A stretch of DNA of 64,000 nt from Auricularia sp. M13 (GCA_037042915.1 CM073193.1:744001-808000); one strand, 5' to 3'. Positions 53,100 to 64,000 are shown, counted from the stretch's first letter. Numbers and translations are program-made. Notes: a model not told the origin generated them from the sequence alone.

Positions 53100-54815
53100 T
53101 CACGCGCTGGCAGCTCCATCGTCCTTGTCCTCGCGTCCACGTTTCGCCTCCTTGGATTCTTGGAACTTGTGCGCGCGCGCGCCGCCGCGCGAGCCGCGGC
53201 TCGTCTTACTGCTGCCCGCCGACGTCGTGTGGCTGCTGCCGGCCGAGCCCGGCTTCAAAGCCCAGAGCGGAGGCAGGAAGCCAGTGGTCTCGAATGGCAC
53301 GAAAGATGCCGTCGATGTCGACGCCGACGACTGCGCAGTGGCGCCGAAATTGAAAATCACCGCGGGTTGGCGCATGAGCCCGTTCACGCCCTCGGCAGCT
53401 GCTGAAGACGATGGTGCGCCAAAGTCGATGATGGTTGTGGCTTCGCGCAGGGGGGCTGTCCGGCTGGGCTGCGCGGCGGCGGGCGGGGTGGACGACGACG
53501 CGCTAGCGTTGTCGATGACGAGCGTGGATTGCCGGGACACAGGCATCGCGCGCGTCGCTGCGGCGGTGGACGAGGACGAGGCCGCCAGCTGGGCAGCAGG
53601 CTGTCGCGCGAGGGCCGACCCAGGTGCGTCGGCCGCTGGAGTCTTCATGACTGCAGCCTCCAATTCCTTGTGCCCGACAAACAGTGGCAGGGGCGTTGGA
53701 GGCGGGCACTGTCGTTCGGAATCAGCATCGAGCATAAAGGAAAAGTGAAGCAGAGCACACACCTTAGACAGTGTTGCCTTTAGCTTCATGGGTTTCCGCG
53801 CCGCGCTCGTGGCAGCAGTCGCGGTGAAGTCGTATTGGGTTGGCGCCGTAGCGCCGGTGGATGTGGTGCGGGCAGATTTTCCCGCAATCGGACGCTCTAC
53901 CGCGCGCGACTGCGACGGCCCATTCGCCTTGACCCGGCGCCGCTTCAAGCTGCGCGCCTCGCCCTCGTCCTCGGCGACGACGCGCTTGCGCTTTGTCATC
54001 ACGGTGACGACCTCGACGGCGAGCCTGAACAGCGCCACAGTGAGAGAAGGGCTGTCGTCGGTGGCAACAGCTTCGGTCTGCGCCTCAGCCGGAGCAGCCG
54101 TAGCTTCGTCAGGGAAGGCGCCGGGCATCAGTGGGTCGACTGTGTCGGGAGCGGGAGTGGTTGTGGTGGAAGCGATGGGGGTAACAGGAGCGGCGGCGGC
54201 AGCGAGTGCACGCGCCGCCGCAACGGAAGCAGCGTAGGCGGCAACATACTTGGCGGCGCGCTGGAACTTCGTGACGCGCTCCTTGACGCGGCGCAGGTCG
54301 TAGCGAGCCCTGAACCGCTTGGCCAGCTTCTTTTCGTCTTTGGTGAGCGGCGTCTCGTCGACCTTGCCGTTCGTGACCGCGTGCTGCTTCTTGATGCCCT
54401 TCATCGTCTTGAATTTCGCCCAGTCGACGGGGCCGGTGATGACCTTGGCCTTCTTGTCGACGCGCTTCTTCTCCATCTTGGGCATCGGGATGGGGTCCAT
54501 GCTGCCCCACTTGGTCTTGGTGAAGTGGTTCGAGTAGTAGAAGCTCTTGGGCATCCTGGGCGGCTCTCGAAGCCCGACCGCGGCGGCATAGCCAGGCCAC
54601 GCGCGCAGGTCGAGATACGTCGCGGTGCGCCGCATTGGCGCGCCGCGGCGGGGAACAGACGGGGCACAGGCAACGGAGGCGTCGACGGGCGCGTCCGACT
54701 CGGCGGTGGTTGGCGGCATGGCGGCTTGCTCGACGGTGGCAGGCGCGGAGGCAGCGGGCGCAACGGCGGCAGCGGGCGCGAGGGCAGCAGGAGCAGTCGA
54801 CGTGCTGGCGCTCAT
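53100..54815 (-). CDS. low-complexity basic protein, probably nuclear
   Basis: The first true ATG (MSASTSTAPAAL) is at 54815, with a TATA-like element about 46 bases upstream. The N-terminus is Ala/Pro-rich; residues 75-190 are basic and more ordered (YYSNHFTKTKWGSMDPIP, KKLAKRFRARYDLRRVKERV). A bipartite nuclear signal (KRKRVVAEDEGEARSLKRRR) follows, and the rest is Ala/Ser-rich. A 54-nt intron-like segment (GTGTGT...CGACAG, near 53.71-53.77 kb) keeps frame whether or not it is removed. No family recognised. Confidence 0.6.
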   Translation of the reverse strand: MSASTSTAPAALAPAAAVAPAASAPATVEQAAMPPTTAESDAPVDASVACAPSVPRRGAPMRRTATYLDLRAWPGYAAAVGLREPPRMPKSFYYSNHFTKTKWGSMDPIPMPKMEKKRVDKKAKVITGPVDWAKFKTMKGIKKQHAVTNGKVDETPLTKDEKKLAKRFRARYDLRRVKERVTKFQRAAKYVAAYAASVAAARALAAAAAPVTPIASTTTTPAPDTVDPLMPGAFPDEATAAPAEAQTEAVATDDSPSLTVALFRLAVEVVTVMTKRKRVVAEDEGEARSLKRRRVKANGPSQSRAVERPIAGKSARTTSTGATAPTQYDFTATAATSAARKPMKLKATLSKVCALLHFSFMLDADSERQCPPPTPLPLFVGHKELEAAVMKTPAADAPGSALARQPAAQLAASSSSTAAATRAMPVSRQSTLVIDNASASSSTPPAAAQPSRTAPLREATTIIDFGAPSSSAAAEGVNGLMRQPAVIFNFGATAQSSASTSTASFVPFETTGFLPPLWALKPGSAGSSHTTSAGSSKTSRGSRGGARAHKFQESKEAKRGREDKDDGAASA

Positions 54816-54860
54816 GATAGCAACTGGAGAAAAGATGTGCGCCACCCGGTGCGGAGCCCC

Positions 54861-54870
54861 AATTTATATC
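54861..54870 (-). promoter_or_regulatory. TATA box of the 53.1-54.8 kb gene
   Basis: GATATAAATT on the minus strand lies 46-55 bases before the ATG at 54815. Confidence 0.45.
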
Positions 54871-55720
54871 CCGGCCGGCTTGAACCGGTCCGGTCCGACA
54901 GCCGAACCCGGACCCTGTGTTGTTGCACTGTTTGGCTCGCGTTCATCACGTGCCTCTTTCCCACCTCACATCACGGACGACAGTCGACGCTGGGCCGCGC
55001 TCGGTGACCTCGCTGCACTGGGTGCTCTCACTCCGCCTGTACTGCGCCCTGTACTGCATGCCTGGCTTGCCTTAGCACTCAGAGCCTCGAGCTCCCCAGG
55101 CAGGCCATTCACGCCGGCAAAATGTCTTCGGTCGGTTGCCAGCAGTGGAACGACCCAGAAAAACGGTCTTTATCAGCTCCTCATGGCGCTTTTCATTTCC
55201 CAGACCAATCACGTCATGGGCTTTGCCGCAGTTCTATTGTCCTCGCCGTCCGCGCACCCTGCAGTTGCTCTCGACACCGCCTTGCCGCCTATGTAGCCGT
55301 CGTACCAGGGCGCACACGCTGGGTGCTGGTCCAGTTACCCGATGTCATTGGCTGGCGACGCTCATAGCTATTGCTCGATCGGTTATGCATGGTTCTGCGA
55401 TCCATGCTCCCACCACGTTGCGAGGCTGGTCAATTGTGCCTGATACGCGACGTTAGCCTCTCGCCCGCCCCGAATCAGCAGCAGGAACTTTGTCGCTGCA
55501 TACGCCCCGAAAGCCGTCGCTCGCACAGCCCTTCTCCAGATGGGCCCGTGCTCGGAAACCCTCGAGAACAACCTATCGATGGGGCGACGAGAAGCTACAG
55601 TAGCCTGGCATCATCCCGCCGGACCGTGGTTTTCAATTCTTCCGGACGTGGGCTGAAGCAAATGTCATGCATCGGGCTTCGAAAACAGTGCTTCAGCCGG
55701 GCCCGTGGTGGACAGAAAGT
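54871..55720. other. divergent promoter region, no gene
   Basis: Lies between two divergently transcribed genes. Short plus-strand frames at 55.1-55.7 kb have no recognisable features. Confidence 0.4.
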
Positions 55721-55723
55721 GGC

Positions 55724-55730
55724 TATATAA
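55724..55730 (+). promoter_or_regulatory. TATA box of the proline-rich gene
   Basis: TATATAA lies 53 bases before the ATG at 55783, followed by a CCATC-rich leader. Confidence 0.55.
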
Positions 55731-55782
55731 CGCAGCAATTCTTGATCGCCCCGTCCATCCATCCATCGATCGATCGCTTACG

Positions 55783-56688
55783 ATGTCCCATCTTCCGCCA
55801 AACGGCTACAACTACTTGAACCCCCAGCCTCCAGGTCCAGCTCCCCACTGGCACATGAATCGCAGCAATCAGCCCGGAGTTGCCACAGCTGCAGGTTTTG
55901 CCCAGCAAGCCCAGACGACCTATCCCCCTCCTCCTCAACCTCCCATCGTGCACGCACCCTTCCCAGCTCCAGGTTCTGCTTCCTATCCATATGCTCTGGC
56001 TCCTCTGGGCCCTGGCCAACAACCGATCTCGTATCCAGCTGCGCTCCGCCTCGAAGCGCAATTTGCGGGACACGCAGCGCAGTATCCCGGGCACATGGCG
56101 GCCGCTCAAACTCAGCCTGTGGTAGCACCTCTAAATCAGCCTGCATATGCCTCCGTGACGAGGAATCAGATCCCCGATGTCAACCAGCGCCCGGTCATCC
56201 CGCCCTTTGGCACTGGCCCCGTTATCCCGCCCTTTGGCAGTGTTCATCCTCCTCCTCCTACTAGTACTAACTCTAGCTCTGCACCAACTCCCCGACCTAA
56301 AACGCGCAACCCGCATCTCGCCACCGGCAATGACCCAATGGCAACTGGGCTTGCGAACCAGTCGCCCATCTTCGGCTTCGGCTCAACCAATGCCCATTCT
56401 CATCCTCCTCAAATCCCTCAGCCCAAGCAAAATTTTGCAACCTCTAGCACATCGCTGCCCGTCCCAGCCCAGTTCAACCGTGGTCGCCGCCCGCGGACGC
56501 CCTTCGAGCAATCGCCGTACTACAAGCCGCTGCGCGAGGGCGAGAGTCTGCTGCTCACGCCGTTCCATCCCAAGGGCGCGCCGGCGCCCGTGCCGTCGAC
56601 GCATCTCGCTGGCATTGACTCGGACTCGGACTCAGAGGAAGATGAAGATGAATGCTTGAATTATGGGCACCCGGGCGCGCGCCGCTGA
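55783..56688 (+). CDS. proline-rich hypothetical protein
   Basis: A single exon of 301 codons starting MSHLPPNGYNYLNPQ. It is rich in Pro, Ala, Gln and Asn, with a repeated VIPPFG motif (residues about 142-158). Toward the C-terminus is a more conserved-looking basic block (RGRRPRTPFEQSPYYKPLREGESLLLTPFHPKG) and an acidic end (DSDSDSEEDEDE). The layout suggests a disordered scaffold or regulatory protein. A strong TATA box and clean ATG context support expression. No family recognised. Confidence 0.6.
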   Translation: MSHLPPNGYNYLNPQPPGPAPHWHMNRSNQPGVATAAGFAQQAQTTYPPPPQPPIVHAPFPAPGSASYPYALAPLGPGQQPISYPAALRLEAQFAGHAAQYPGHMAAAQTQPVVAPLNQPAYASVTRNQIPDVNQRPVIPPFGTGPVIPPFGSVHPPPPTSTNSSSAPTPRPKTRNPHLATGNDPMATGLANQSPIFGFGSTNAHSHPPQIPQPKQNFATSSTSLPVPAQFNRGRRPRTPFEQSPYYKPLREGESLLLTPFHPKGAPAPVPSTHLAGIDSDSDSEEDEDECLNYGHPGARR

Positions 56689-57821
56689 GACTGTTGAATC
56701 AGACCTGAGACTGGACGCGGACAGAACTTCGAAAAACTCGACGCGCTGATTTGACACCGACTTGCTGACTTGTGTCGCTAAACTGGCCCGGTTTGTACTG
56801 TGACGTTCTCGGCTGGGCGTTTAATCCTCTAGTGCTGCAGCCTCAGACTCTCGAGCTCCTCTCTGTATTAAGGCCTTCACTTCCGTCATGCAATAATAGC
56901 CACATTTTCTCGAGAATTCGAGTCACAGCCCTCCTCATGGTCTGCTGTTATGTTAGGTAAAACCTGCACCGCTGGCACGAGTCTCAGCCAATGAAGACCA
57001 AGTGTTCTTTTCCGCCGGCTCGCTGTGCTTTTTGCTGACGGTAATGCCTGCTTCCTGAGTATGTATAAGTAGGTACCTGTGTGCTGAGCGCTGAGTGCCG
57101 CAATTTCAGAGCCGCCGTTGCACATTCAACCATGGGATACTGCGCCCCTCCTGCGCCATCCTACCACACTCAAGACACAGCACCGCGTCGCTCTCTCATG
57201 CCAGTGAAAGCATGCACACTCTCCAGCAATAAGGGGCAGGCGTCACTGGGAGGACCTGTCAATGAGCCAGCTACGAAGTTGCCACAATCATTCAAGTTCC
57301 CCTCGGCCTCAATGCACAATTCCCACGCGAACTTGAAGCCCACTGCTTCTGAGCCTTTTGGATATTGTGCTGCAAATCGTCCCGTCCGAGTACCTCGGGT
57401 CGCGAATGCGAAGCTCGATCATGCAGCGCCGGTCGTGCAACCGCGGCGTCCGACTCACCTTGAACAAAGTCCGACCGATCGAGCTGTCCCTCAAGGCCGC
57501 ACAAAGTGTTTACCGTCGCCGTTCATATATGCGCATCTACACCCACAGATCAGCACCTCGATGATCCTAGTTGCCGGCGACTCTCAGAGGAAATACGGTC
57601 GAGGAGGACGTGGATCGTCCGGCTCAGATTTTGTTGGACCCCAAATGCGATGATAATGTCTAGAGCTACTTGTCTTCGACGAATACTAGTAGGAGTACTG
57701 CGACCTTTTTGCGCTGGCGCGTCATACATACAAGACCCGCGAGCAGTTAGTTACATACAAATACAAAAAGCGCAAAGATCGTACGAAGCACCACAGATCA
57801 GATCGCACTGGCAGGCAGCAG
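56689..57821. other. intergenic with one uncertain plus-strand frame
   Basis: An ATG frame at 57132-57653 (173 codons, MGYCAPPAPSYH...) lies about 65 bases after a GTATGTATAAG TATA-like element, so a short gene is possible, but nothing in it is recognisable. The remainder is flank of the La gene's 3' end. Confidence 0.3.
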
Positions 57822-59645
57822 CTAGCTCGCATCGGCCTTCATGGCCGCGTCGCCGTCCTTGACGTCGTCCGTCTTGGCCTTTTTCGGCGCGGTGCCAATG
57901 GTGGGCACGCCCTGGCCCCGCTGGCCCTGCGTCGAGCCGCCGTCGGGCTCGACCTCGGCGCGCTTCCGCTTCGTCCCGGCGTCGCCGTCGGATTTCGCGC
58001 CAGAGGCAGCAGCCTTCTCGGCGTTGCGGTCGAAGTTGCCCTTGCGCCCGCCCCGCCCACCGCCACCGCGTCCGCCACCCCCACCGCGTCCGCCGCCGCG
58101 TTGCGATTTTTGCTGATGCTGCTGCTGCCCGCGCCCGGCGGCCTTGTCCGCCTTGGACTCGTTCCCGAGCGCGCGCTGCGCGGCGGTGTTCGCGCGCGCC
58201 TGCTGCAGGCCGTGCTCCTCGTCCTCCGGCACACGCGCCCACTCGATCGCATTCCCGTTCAGCGTCGGGATCTTCTTCCGGATCTCCTCAAACTTCTCGT
58301 CCGACACGGGCGCGCTGAAGATGAGGATCGCGCGCTCGTCGCCCTTGTTGTACTGGATGAAGGGCAGGTGCTCGAAGCCGAGCTCCTTGAGCGGTTCCTA
58401 AGGCGAAAGCGCGTAAGCGGACTGGACTCGATGCACAAGCGAGGTGAACGGCTTGCCTTGACTTCCGTGAAGACGATGTTGTCGCCGAACCCAGTGAAGA
58501 CGAGCGTGGCGCCCTTGACGTGCGGCACGTCCGCCTTCTTGACGTACTCCCACGTATCCTGGCTGTACCGCTCGCCCTTCGGCGCGCCCTCGCCGAGGCG
58601 CCACGCGCGCAGCGTGTTGCCCATGAAGTTGATGTACACCTCGGGCTTGGGCGGCGCGGCGGGCTTCTTCTCGCGGCCCTTGTGGTCGCGGAACGCGTTG
58701 AAGCCCTTGCGCGACTGCATGTTCGTCTTGCGCATGGCCTCGATCGCGCTGTTCGGAAGGCCCTTTTCCTTGATCTTGCCCATGCAGTACTCCTCCTTGG
58801 TCATGCACTGCAGCTCCGTGTCCTTCCATTTCGGCTTCGGATCGAGCGCGAGGAACTTTTCCAGGTCGGCGTGGTCGGCAAATTCGACAAACACGGAGCC
58901 CTGCCAATGCCTTGTGAGTAACTCTCGTCCACTATGTATTTCGAGCAAAATTCAAAGCACCTTGAACTCCTTGTCTTCACGTCGCCGCATGCGAACCGCA
59001 TTGACAGGCGCATACTGTCCGAAGAATTTTTCCAGCTTGTCCTGGCTGGCTTCCGACTCGGGTCCAAAGCCTTTCTGCAATTCCAGATTAGATCTGCACA
59101 ATGCAACGAATTCTGCACACAATACAAGGGCACTCACCACATAGGCGGTACGGTCCCACTGGCCCTTGGGCTCCTTGACCTCTGTCTTGCGGCGGACGCT
59201 GTCGCCGGCCTCGTTGACCTCAAGCAGCTGCTTCGACTCGCGGAGCTGGTCTGCGACCCATGCAAGTCCGTATTTATCGCGGAACCCGCGCATGCGCTTG
59301 AAGTCGGCGACAGTGGCAATTGGCACCCAGTGGTCCGCGCCCTCCTTGGAGTGCAGGTCCCACATGAATCGGTCGTACGGCTAGCACATTCATTTTCAGC
59401 GGTCAAGCACGGGCAATTATGAGCCTCGCGCACGAGGTTGCTGTCCGCAAAGTAAAATTCCACTGTAAAGCAAGGTCGGCTTAGTCTAAGCAGCGTTTAC
59501 CCACAAAAAGAGGAATGTACGCACCTTGGTGCAAGCATTGCAGCTTGTCTTCCGCCTCGGTCGTCTCGTTCTCCGTGGCGGCGGCCTCAGGTGCTGCGGC
59601 TTCGGCTTTGGGCTCAGCGGCGGGCTCTGACTTGTCTTCTGCCAT
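57822..59645 (-). CDS. LHP1: La protein, RNA polymerase III transcript chaperone
   Basis: Starts MAEDKSEPAAEPK at 59645 with an Ala/Glu-rich leader. The La motif is canonical: VEFYFADSNL joined by an intron to PYDRFMWDLH, then WVPIATVADFKRMRGF and a winged-helix end. The RRM1 region has KGFGPESEASQDKLEKFF and GSVFVEFADHADLEKFLAL. A second RRM-like region (ATLVFTGFGDNIVFTEVK, LPFIQYNKGDERAILIFS) follows, then an RGG-like glycine tract and a nuclear signal (TKRKRAEVEP) before the stop at 57822. La binds the UUU-OH end of new pol III transcripts, including tRNA precursors and U6. Six or so introns. Confidence 0.92.
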
Positions 59646-60191
59646 CCTGGGCGCTGCTTTCGATCGACTCGATGCGAGGATATGCGCTCGGGGATGCGTG
59701 CGAACGTTTTGAGCACTGAAGAGAAGCGGATCAAGATCGCTGACTCGGAACGACTAGCCGGTCTTTCAACTTGCTCTTCATCCGTAACGCCGTCATTCAG
59801 CACTTCAGCACTCACCATATACCTACCGTGCATAGGCGCTCTCAGGCATCACAGGCTCCCGGATTATAAACTTACTCATTGAGCCTTGCGTCCTCGAGCT
59901 ATGATGGCAAGTTCAAGCCGGCTGTTTAACTTTGGAACCAGTGCTTTTTACTTTTTACTTTCATTTCCACCTCTGCCTAGTAGTCTCATCCAGGCTATTC
60001 TTCGCCAGTCAACGCATCAAATACCCTTTCGCTGGGGCGGGATGGGTGGGACCGAGTAAGGGCAGTAAACGGTGCCGGCGCAAATTATGCCCCAATAGTC
60101 AGCGCGAGTGATAGGCACTTGCAGTCAAAGGGCTCTTGTGCGCCGTTGAGCCTTTCACAAGTCCACGCTCGCTGGCTGTTCCGTTCTGGCC
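59646..60191. other. divergent promoter region between La and the membrane protein
   Basis: No coding sequence. TTTTTACTTTTTACTTT lies at about 59946. Both flanking genes are transcribed outward. Confidence 0.4.
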
Positions 60192-61542
60192 ATGGTGCGC
60201 CTGCCGCTATTCATTGGCTTTTTTAGTGCACTTTCTACCTCCTTCGCCGCCGACACGCGGCGCAGGGTCGAGGAGTCAGATTCGTACATCTCGTACAAGG
60301 TTGCAAAATTTGCTGCAGAGGTCTCCCTGTGTACAGATAGATGCAGCCCTTGTGCTAATCAATGGTGCGCACAGTTGAGCGCGATGGATAAGCTGTTAAC
60401 CAGTATTTCAGGTGGGACGAGACCGACGGCGCTCCCAGGCTCTGTCAATGATGACGAGGCCGGGCATAAATAGCAATCTCCAGGTTGTGTTCCAAGGTTT
60501 ATAGTCGCGACCTTATGTGTGTATTACTCAAAGCAAGTCAAGGATCGTCGATAGCTGTTGTCGGTGTTAGAGATAAGGATGGGGCGCAAGCCGTGGTCTC
60601 CGTTGACGGTGGCCCAACCAATATCGGTAGATGGCCAAAGACATATCGCGGAGACTGTTTTTGCGTCTGCAGACCTTAATTCCAGTTCACCTCACACCCT
60701 GAACTTGTGGTAGAACCCCCGTGGACCTCGCGGCTTTGTTCGTGTGGACTCATTCGTCCTTACATTCCGGACACACAAGCAAGGTCTGTGTGGGAGTCTT
60801 CGCCCTTATCAGGAATATCTCATTGGATTTGTGCAGCCCTTTCCCGATGGCCTACTAGTCTCACCTCCTCCCGATACTGCAGCAACAGGTACCGGCACTT
60901 CCGTCGATCCCTCAGCACCTTCGAAGACCCAATCAAGTACAGCAACTCGGATCGACTTGTCTCCTCACAATGGAAGTGATAGCACGAGTTCTGCTGTGGC
61001 GGAAGCATCGACATCGTGGCGAGTATCAACTGGCGGGATAACGACAGCGAAGTTGGCTGGCATCGGCATAGCAGTCGGGGTCCTGGCAATAGCGCTTGGT
61101 CTTCTCACTGTCTGGCTGCTGCGGTTCCGCCGAACGAGAGGCTCGGAGAACCAAGCCGCCACAGCTATCAACGCTGGACGGCGCCAGCGCCGCGACGCCG
61201 CCCCAAGCGCATATCCACTTTTGACTGCCGCGGGACCGCTCGCGATCCCGCGGGTAGTTGCACGCGCACAGCAGAAATGCGCGCTTTGGGGGAGGGGGAC
61301 CCAGAGAAGGCCTCGAATCGAATGCACTGGTACCTCCTTCACTGCCGATTCCAGGGCAGGATCAGTCGGAGCCGTTGGCGGCAGTCAGCAGCTCCGCTGT
61401 CGCTGTGCAAAGAAATCAGGAGATTCCTCCCGAGTGGCTGGACGAGGTGCTGGCCGCCGTCGCAGAGGTGAGCGTTCGAGAGCTTCCGCGACAACCAGAG
61501 GGATCGGAGACCCGCATTTTGCCACCGTTGTATCGTGCATAG
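60192..61542 (+). CDS. second mucin-like single-pass membrane protein
   Basis: Starts MVRLPLFIGFFSALSTSFA at 60192, a signal peptide, then RRVEESDSYISYK as in the family's opening. Later exons include ASQGSSIAVVGVRDKDGAQ and VVSVDGGPTN (ectodomain strands), a Ser/Thr/Pro stalk (TAATGTGTSVDPSAPSK), a TM helix (AGIGIAVGVLAIALGLLTVW) followed by RFRR, and a cytoplasmic tail ending PPEWLDEVL...LPPLYRA at 61542. Tail frames change once, so one more intron is present around 61.2-61.3 kb. Same architecture as the 47.7-49.0 kb gene but divergent in sequence. Confidence 0.6.
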
Positions 61543-62393
61543 CAGGTCTCGGGCCGCGACCAATATTTATCAGAAATAGTCACGTTTGTAGCACGTACAA
61601 TCCGGGCGGCTGACCTTTCGACGTTCATGCAAAGCGCTCATGCCCCAGCGGTACGCCTCATACGCAGCCAGTGGATAGCAAATAGACCGCAAGACGTTGT
61701 CCAGGCGAGCGAGATTCCACCAATTGCGGAACTTTGAGCCGTATCCTACTATGGCGCGCGACGAATCGGGATGCGACGGGATCGCAGCGGGGGTTTACAG
61801 TAAAGCGCGAACCAAGCGCGAACTGCATCTTCTTGTCCCGGATCCGTGCGAATCGGTGCGATTTCCCGGGACGCTATGCAACTTCCGGGGCGGGACACGA
61901 TCTTGCCCAAATACGATGCATGTTCCAGCAGTTTGCATAAGTCTGTAAAATCGCGGGAACGCGCGGTGGATTTGCGCTGCGGAATGATGATCAGGAACGG
62001 CGATTGCGGGCTCTTCTACTAATGAGACCAACGGGTTTCGTAGCCAAGAGTTGCCGCAAACGCCGTACATCACATCACCGCAGTGCAAATCCACGCGCGT
62101 CCGCTCGCACCATTTTACAGACATATGCAAACTGCTGTCAATGCTGCCGCAGGGGACTGGGCCAGCAGGTGCGCATGCGCCTCTATCATGGCGGGAAACC
62201 TGAAGTAAGGCAGTCCAGTACCGGGCGTTAGGCAGTTATAATGAGGCTCAGCTCAATAAGGCTCAGTGAGCGCACATATTTGAAGTTTGGCAACTCTTTG
62301 CCTTGCGCCCACCGCAAGCCTTCGTTGCTCCATCTTGCCCGTTCGCTACAATGAACGTCGCTAAAAAGGAAGCTCTCATACCCAGGGCTAGAC
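61543..62393. other. intergenic with a long hairpin
   Basis: No gene is recognised. The long inverted repeat at 61921-62138 is listed separately. Nearby, CGATTTCCCGGGACG and AATCGCGGGAACGCG show related GC-rich words. Confidence 0.45.
61921..62138. repeat. long inverted repeat with about 94-base arms
   Basis: 61921-62014 pairs with 62046-62138 at roughly 75-80 percent identity (best blocks CAGCAGTTTGCATA, GTCTGTAAAAT, GTGGATTTGC, TGCGG). The loop is about 30 bases. No terminal duplication was found. It may be a decayed foldback element or give a hairpin RNA. Confidence 0.55.
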
Positions 62394-64000
62394 ATGATGG
62401 TGCGTCCGGAGCATACTCTTTTGCTACGTCTGACTTCGGAGACAGCACCTCGACTACTCACGATACGCGGGTCGACATTTAACGGCGTCCCTATCAACAT
62501 CACCATGTCAATCGATGAGGTGGACCACGGCGCGTCCTCCAAAATATACAAGGGCCAGATGCAGGGCGATCCACCGCTGGTAGTTGCTGTCAAAGATTTC
62601 GGCGTTGTGCTAGGAAGGGTTCAGGAACAGGCGCGGTTCCCCGCTCTGGAGATACGAGCCATCCTGACATCCTTATAGTTGCTTGTTCGAGAGCTCCGTG
62701 CCGCACGCGAAGTGACTCTGCGCCATCGTTTCATTCTGCCGTTTATCGGAACGGCATTCATCGGACAACACCAGGCCATCGTGTCGCCCTACATGTCGAA
62801 TGGTAACCTCCTAGAGTACCTGAGGAAGCATCCAGGCGCGGACAAGGAGCGGCTGGTATGTGGTCCACGCAGTCAGCACATTCTCACAGTTTAATAGCCA
62901 ATATAGATTCTGCAGGTTGCAGAAGCCGTCGACTACCTCCATACCAACGCGGGACTTGTACACGGTGACCTCAAATGTGTATGTAGTACATTCGGCGCAG
63001 CATCGGGCCTCGCTCTAACATATCTCAGACAAATGTGTTGATATCAGATCACCTCAACGCTCTCTTAGCGGATTTTGGCCTTAGTACTTTCATTGAGAAA
63101 AACAATGAAACAACCACTAACAGTGCAATACGCTCTATGAGTACGATCGCATTCACAGCTCCGGAGCTTCTCCTCGGGTTATCTGACTTGGCGGCGCCCC
63201 TACCATCTAAATCACGGGAGAGCGATGTGTATGCGTACGGCATGCTCGTCCTCGAAGTCGGTCTTCTGCTTGTGCTACATGATCAAAACTGAATACACAT
63301 CTCAGGCTGTAACGGGCCAGGTGCCGTTTGCCGGCCCGAATTCCATGGCCATAATGTGGCGTATTTGCTCTGGTCAGCATCCTTCACGACCGACCGTAAA
63401 TGGATTTGTTCGCATTAGCTCCGAGTGGTGGGAAGTCTGCCAATCTTGCTGGAAGTTCAACCCCAGTGACCGGCCTCGTATGCAACATGTCCTGCGACGT
63501 CTCGCTGTGAGTCGACCGTGCATCTGCGTATTTTGTGGAAATTGAAGGAACTATGCAGGAATCTCATCTTCTCCCTAGTGAGAGTCGTGCAACATTCGAT
63601 ATCTGCCGTGCTGATAAAACCCACAAGTGCGAAAAATCTGCCTCTCCGGTCGCGAAATGGTTCGAACTGTTGCATATATGCTATGCGGGAGACGCATCGT
63701 CTCATGTTCCGGCAAGGCAATTGAGATACTGGACATCACGTCCGGTCAGTCGCTCTTTGTTGACAAAAATCCTCCCTGTCTTCCGGCTGCTGCAGCATCC
63801 CCGAAAGGCAGCGAAATTGCTTCCTCCGCCAGAAATTACACTATTCAGCGTCGGAACACAATCTCCGGTGACCCCCTTGGCCAGCCTATGCGAGGCCACG
63901 CCGGCGACATCATATGCATTGCCTATTCCCCCGATGGGACTCGAATCGTCTCAGGATCGACTGATCGGACGATTCGTCTCTGGGACGCATGCACAGGGGA
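62394..64000 (+). CDS. TKL-type protein kinase fused to WD40 repeats, runs off the window
   Basis: Exons 62394-62618, 62679-62855, 62916-62978, 63029-63256, 63306-63506, 63559-63577 and 63628-64000+ join in one frame. Kinase motifs: a glycine-loop variant (VDHGASSKIYKG), the lysine (VVAVKDF), the helix-C glutamate (RELRAAREV), the catalytic loop HGDLKCTNVL, DFGLS, TAPELL, YAYGMLVLE and the subdomain XI arginine (NPSDRPRM). This matches agaric TKL-like kinases, with HGD in place of HRD. A 19-nt exon (ESHLLP) then leads through a 50-nt intron into a WD40 frame: MVRTVAYMLCGRRIVS, then a diverged blade, then GHAGDIICIAYSPDG...DRTIRLWD. The protein continues past 64000. The two parts could still be separate genes if the small exon is wrong. 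Confidence 0.75.

Overview
The window looks like a chromosome segment of a mushroom-forming basidiomycete (Agaricomycetes). The evidence is as follows. Genes are dense and carry many 44-60 nt GT-AG introns. Several families typical of agarics are present: a DUF6534-type membrane protein, two mucin-like single-pass membrane proteins, an agaric TKL kinase, a NACHT-ankyrin NLR and an expanded BTB family. A fungal LINE is also present. Gene models below were spliced by eye from GT/AG signals and protein continuity; species was not determined.

Layout. 1-12.5 kb is mostly a LINE on the + strand: a decayed ORF1 with a CCHC knuckle and RGG tail at 3.6-5.9 kb, an uninterrupted endonuclease/reverse transcriptase ORF2 at 7.3-12.35 kb, and a 22-base poly(A) at 12.52 kb. 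12.57-18.0 kb (-) is a NACHT NLR with an N-terminal region I do not recognise and at least 16 ankyrin repeats. It is damaged by a 241-bp inverted-repeat insertion and one frameshift, and a 137-bp hAT-like MITE lies just upstream of its start. 19.7-21.3 kb holds a divergent pair: an unknown gene (-) and LSM3 (+). 21.7-37.2 kb holds six BTB/POZ paralogues, all on the minus strand and all ending in the same 12-nt coding microexon. A possible Gag1-like gene, a relict of the LSM3 3' end and a DUF6534 membrane protein lie among them. 38.4-49 kb holds a secreted Pro/Ser repeat protein, a small two-TM protein, a DH-PH RhoGEF, a frameshifted FAD monooxygenase and a mucin-like membrane protein. 49.66-50.95 kb is a foldback DNA transposon with a 9-bp target duplication and a second element nested in it. 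51.2-61.5 kb holds DUS2, two low-complexity proteins, a La protein and a second mucin-like membrane protein. 62.4-64 kb is a TKL kinase spliced in frame to WD40 repeats; it runs off the window.

How the genes work together. LSM3 and La both act on U6 and other RNA polymerase III transcripts, and DUS2 modifies tRNA, so the window has an RNA-processing housekeeping component. The NLR, kinase-WD40, BTB array and surface proteins are lineage-expanded families of the kind linked to recognition and signalling. The most unusual features are the BTB array with its conserved terminal microexon, the kinase-WD40 fusion, and the recently amplified ankyrin array of the NLR.
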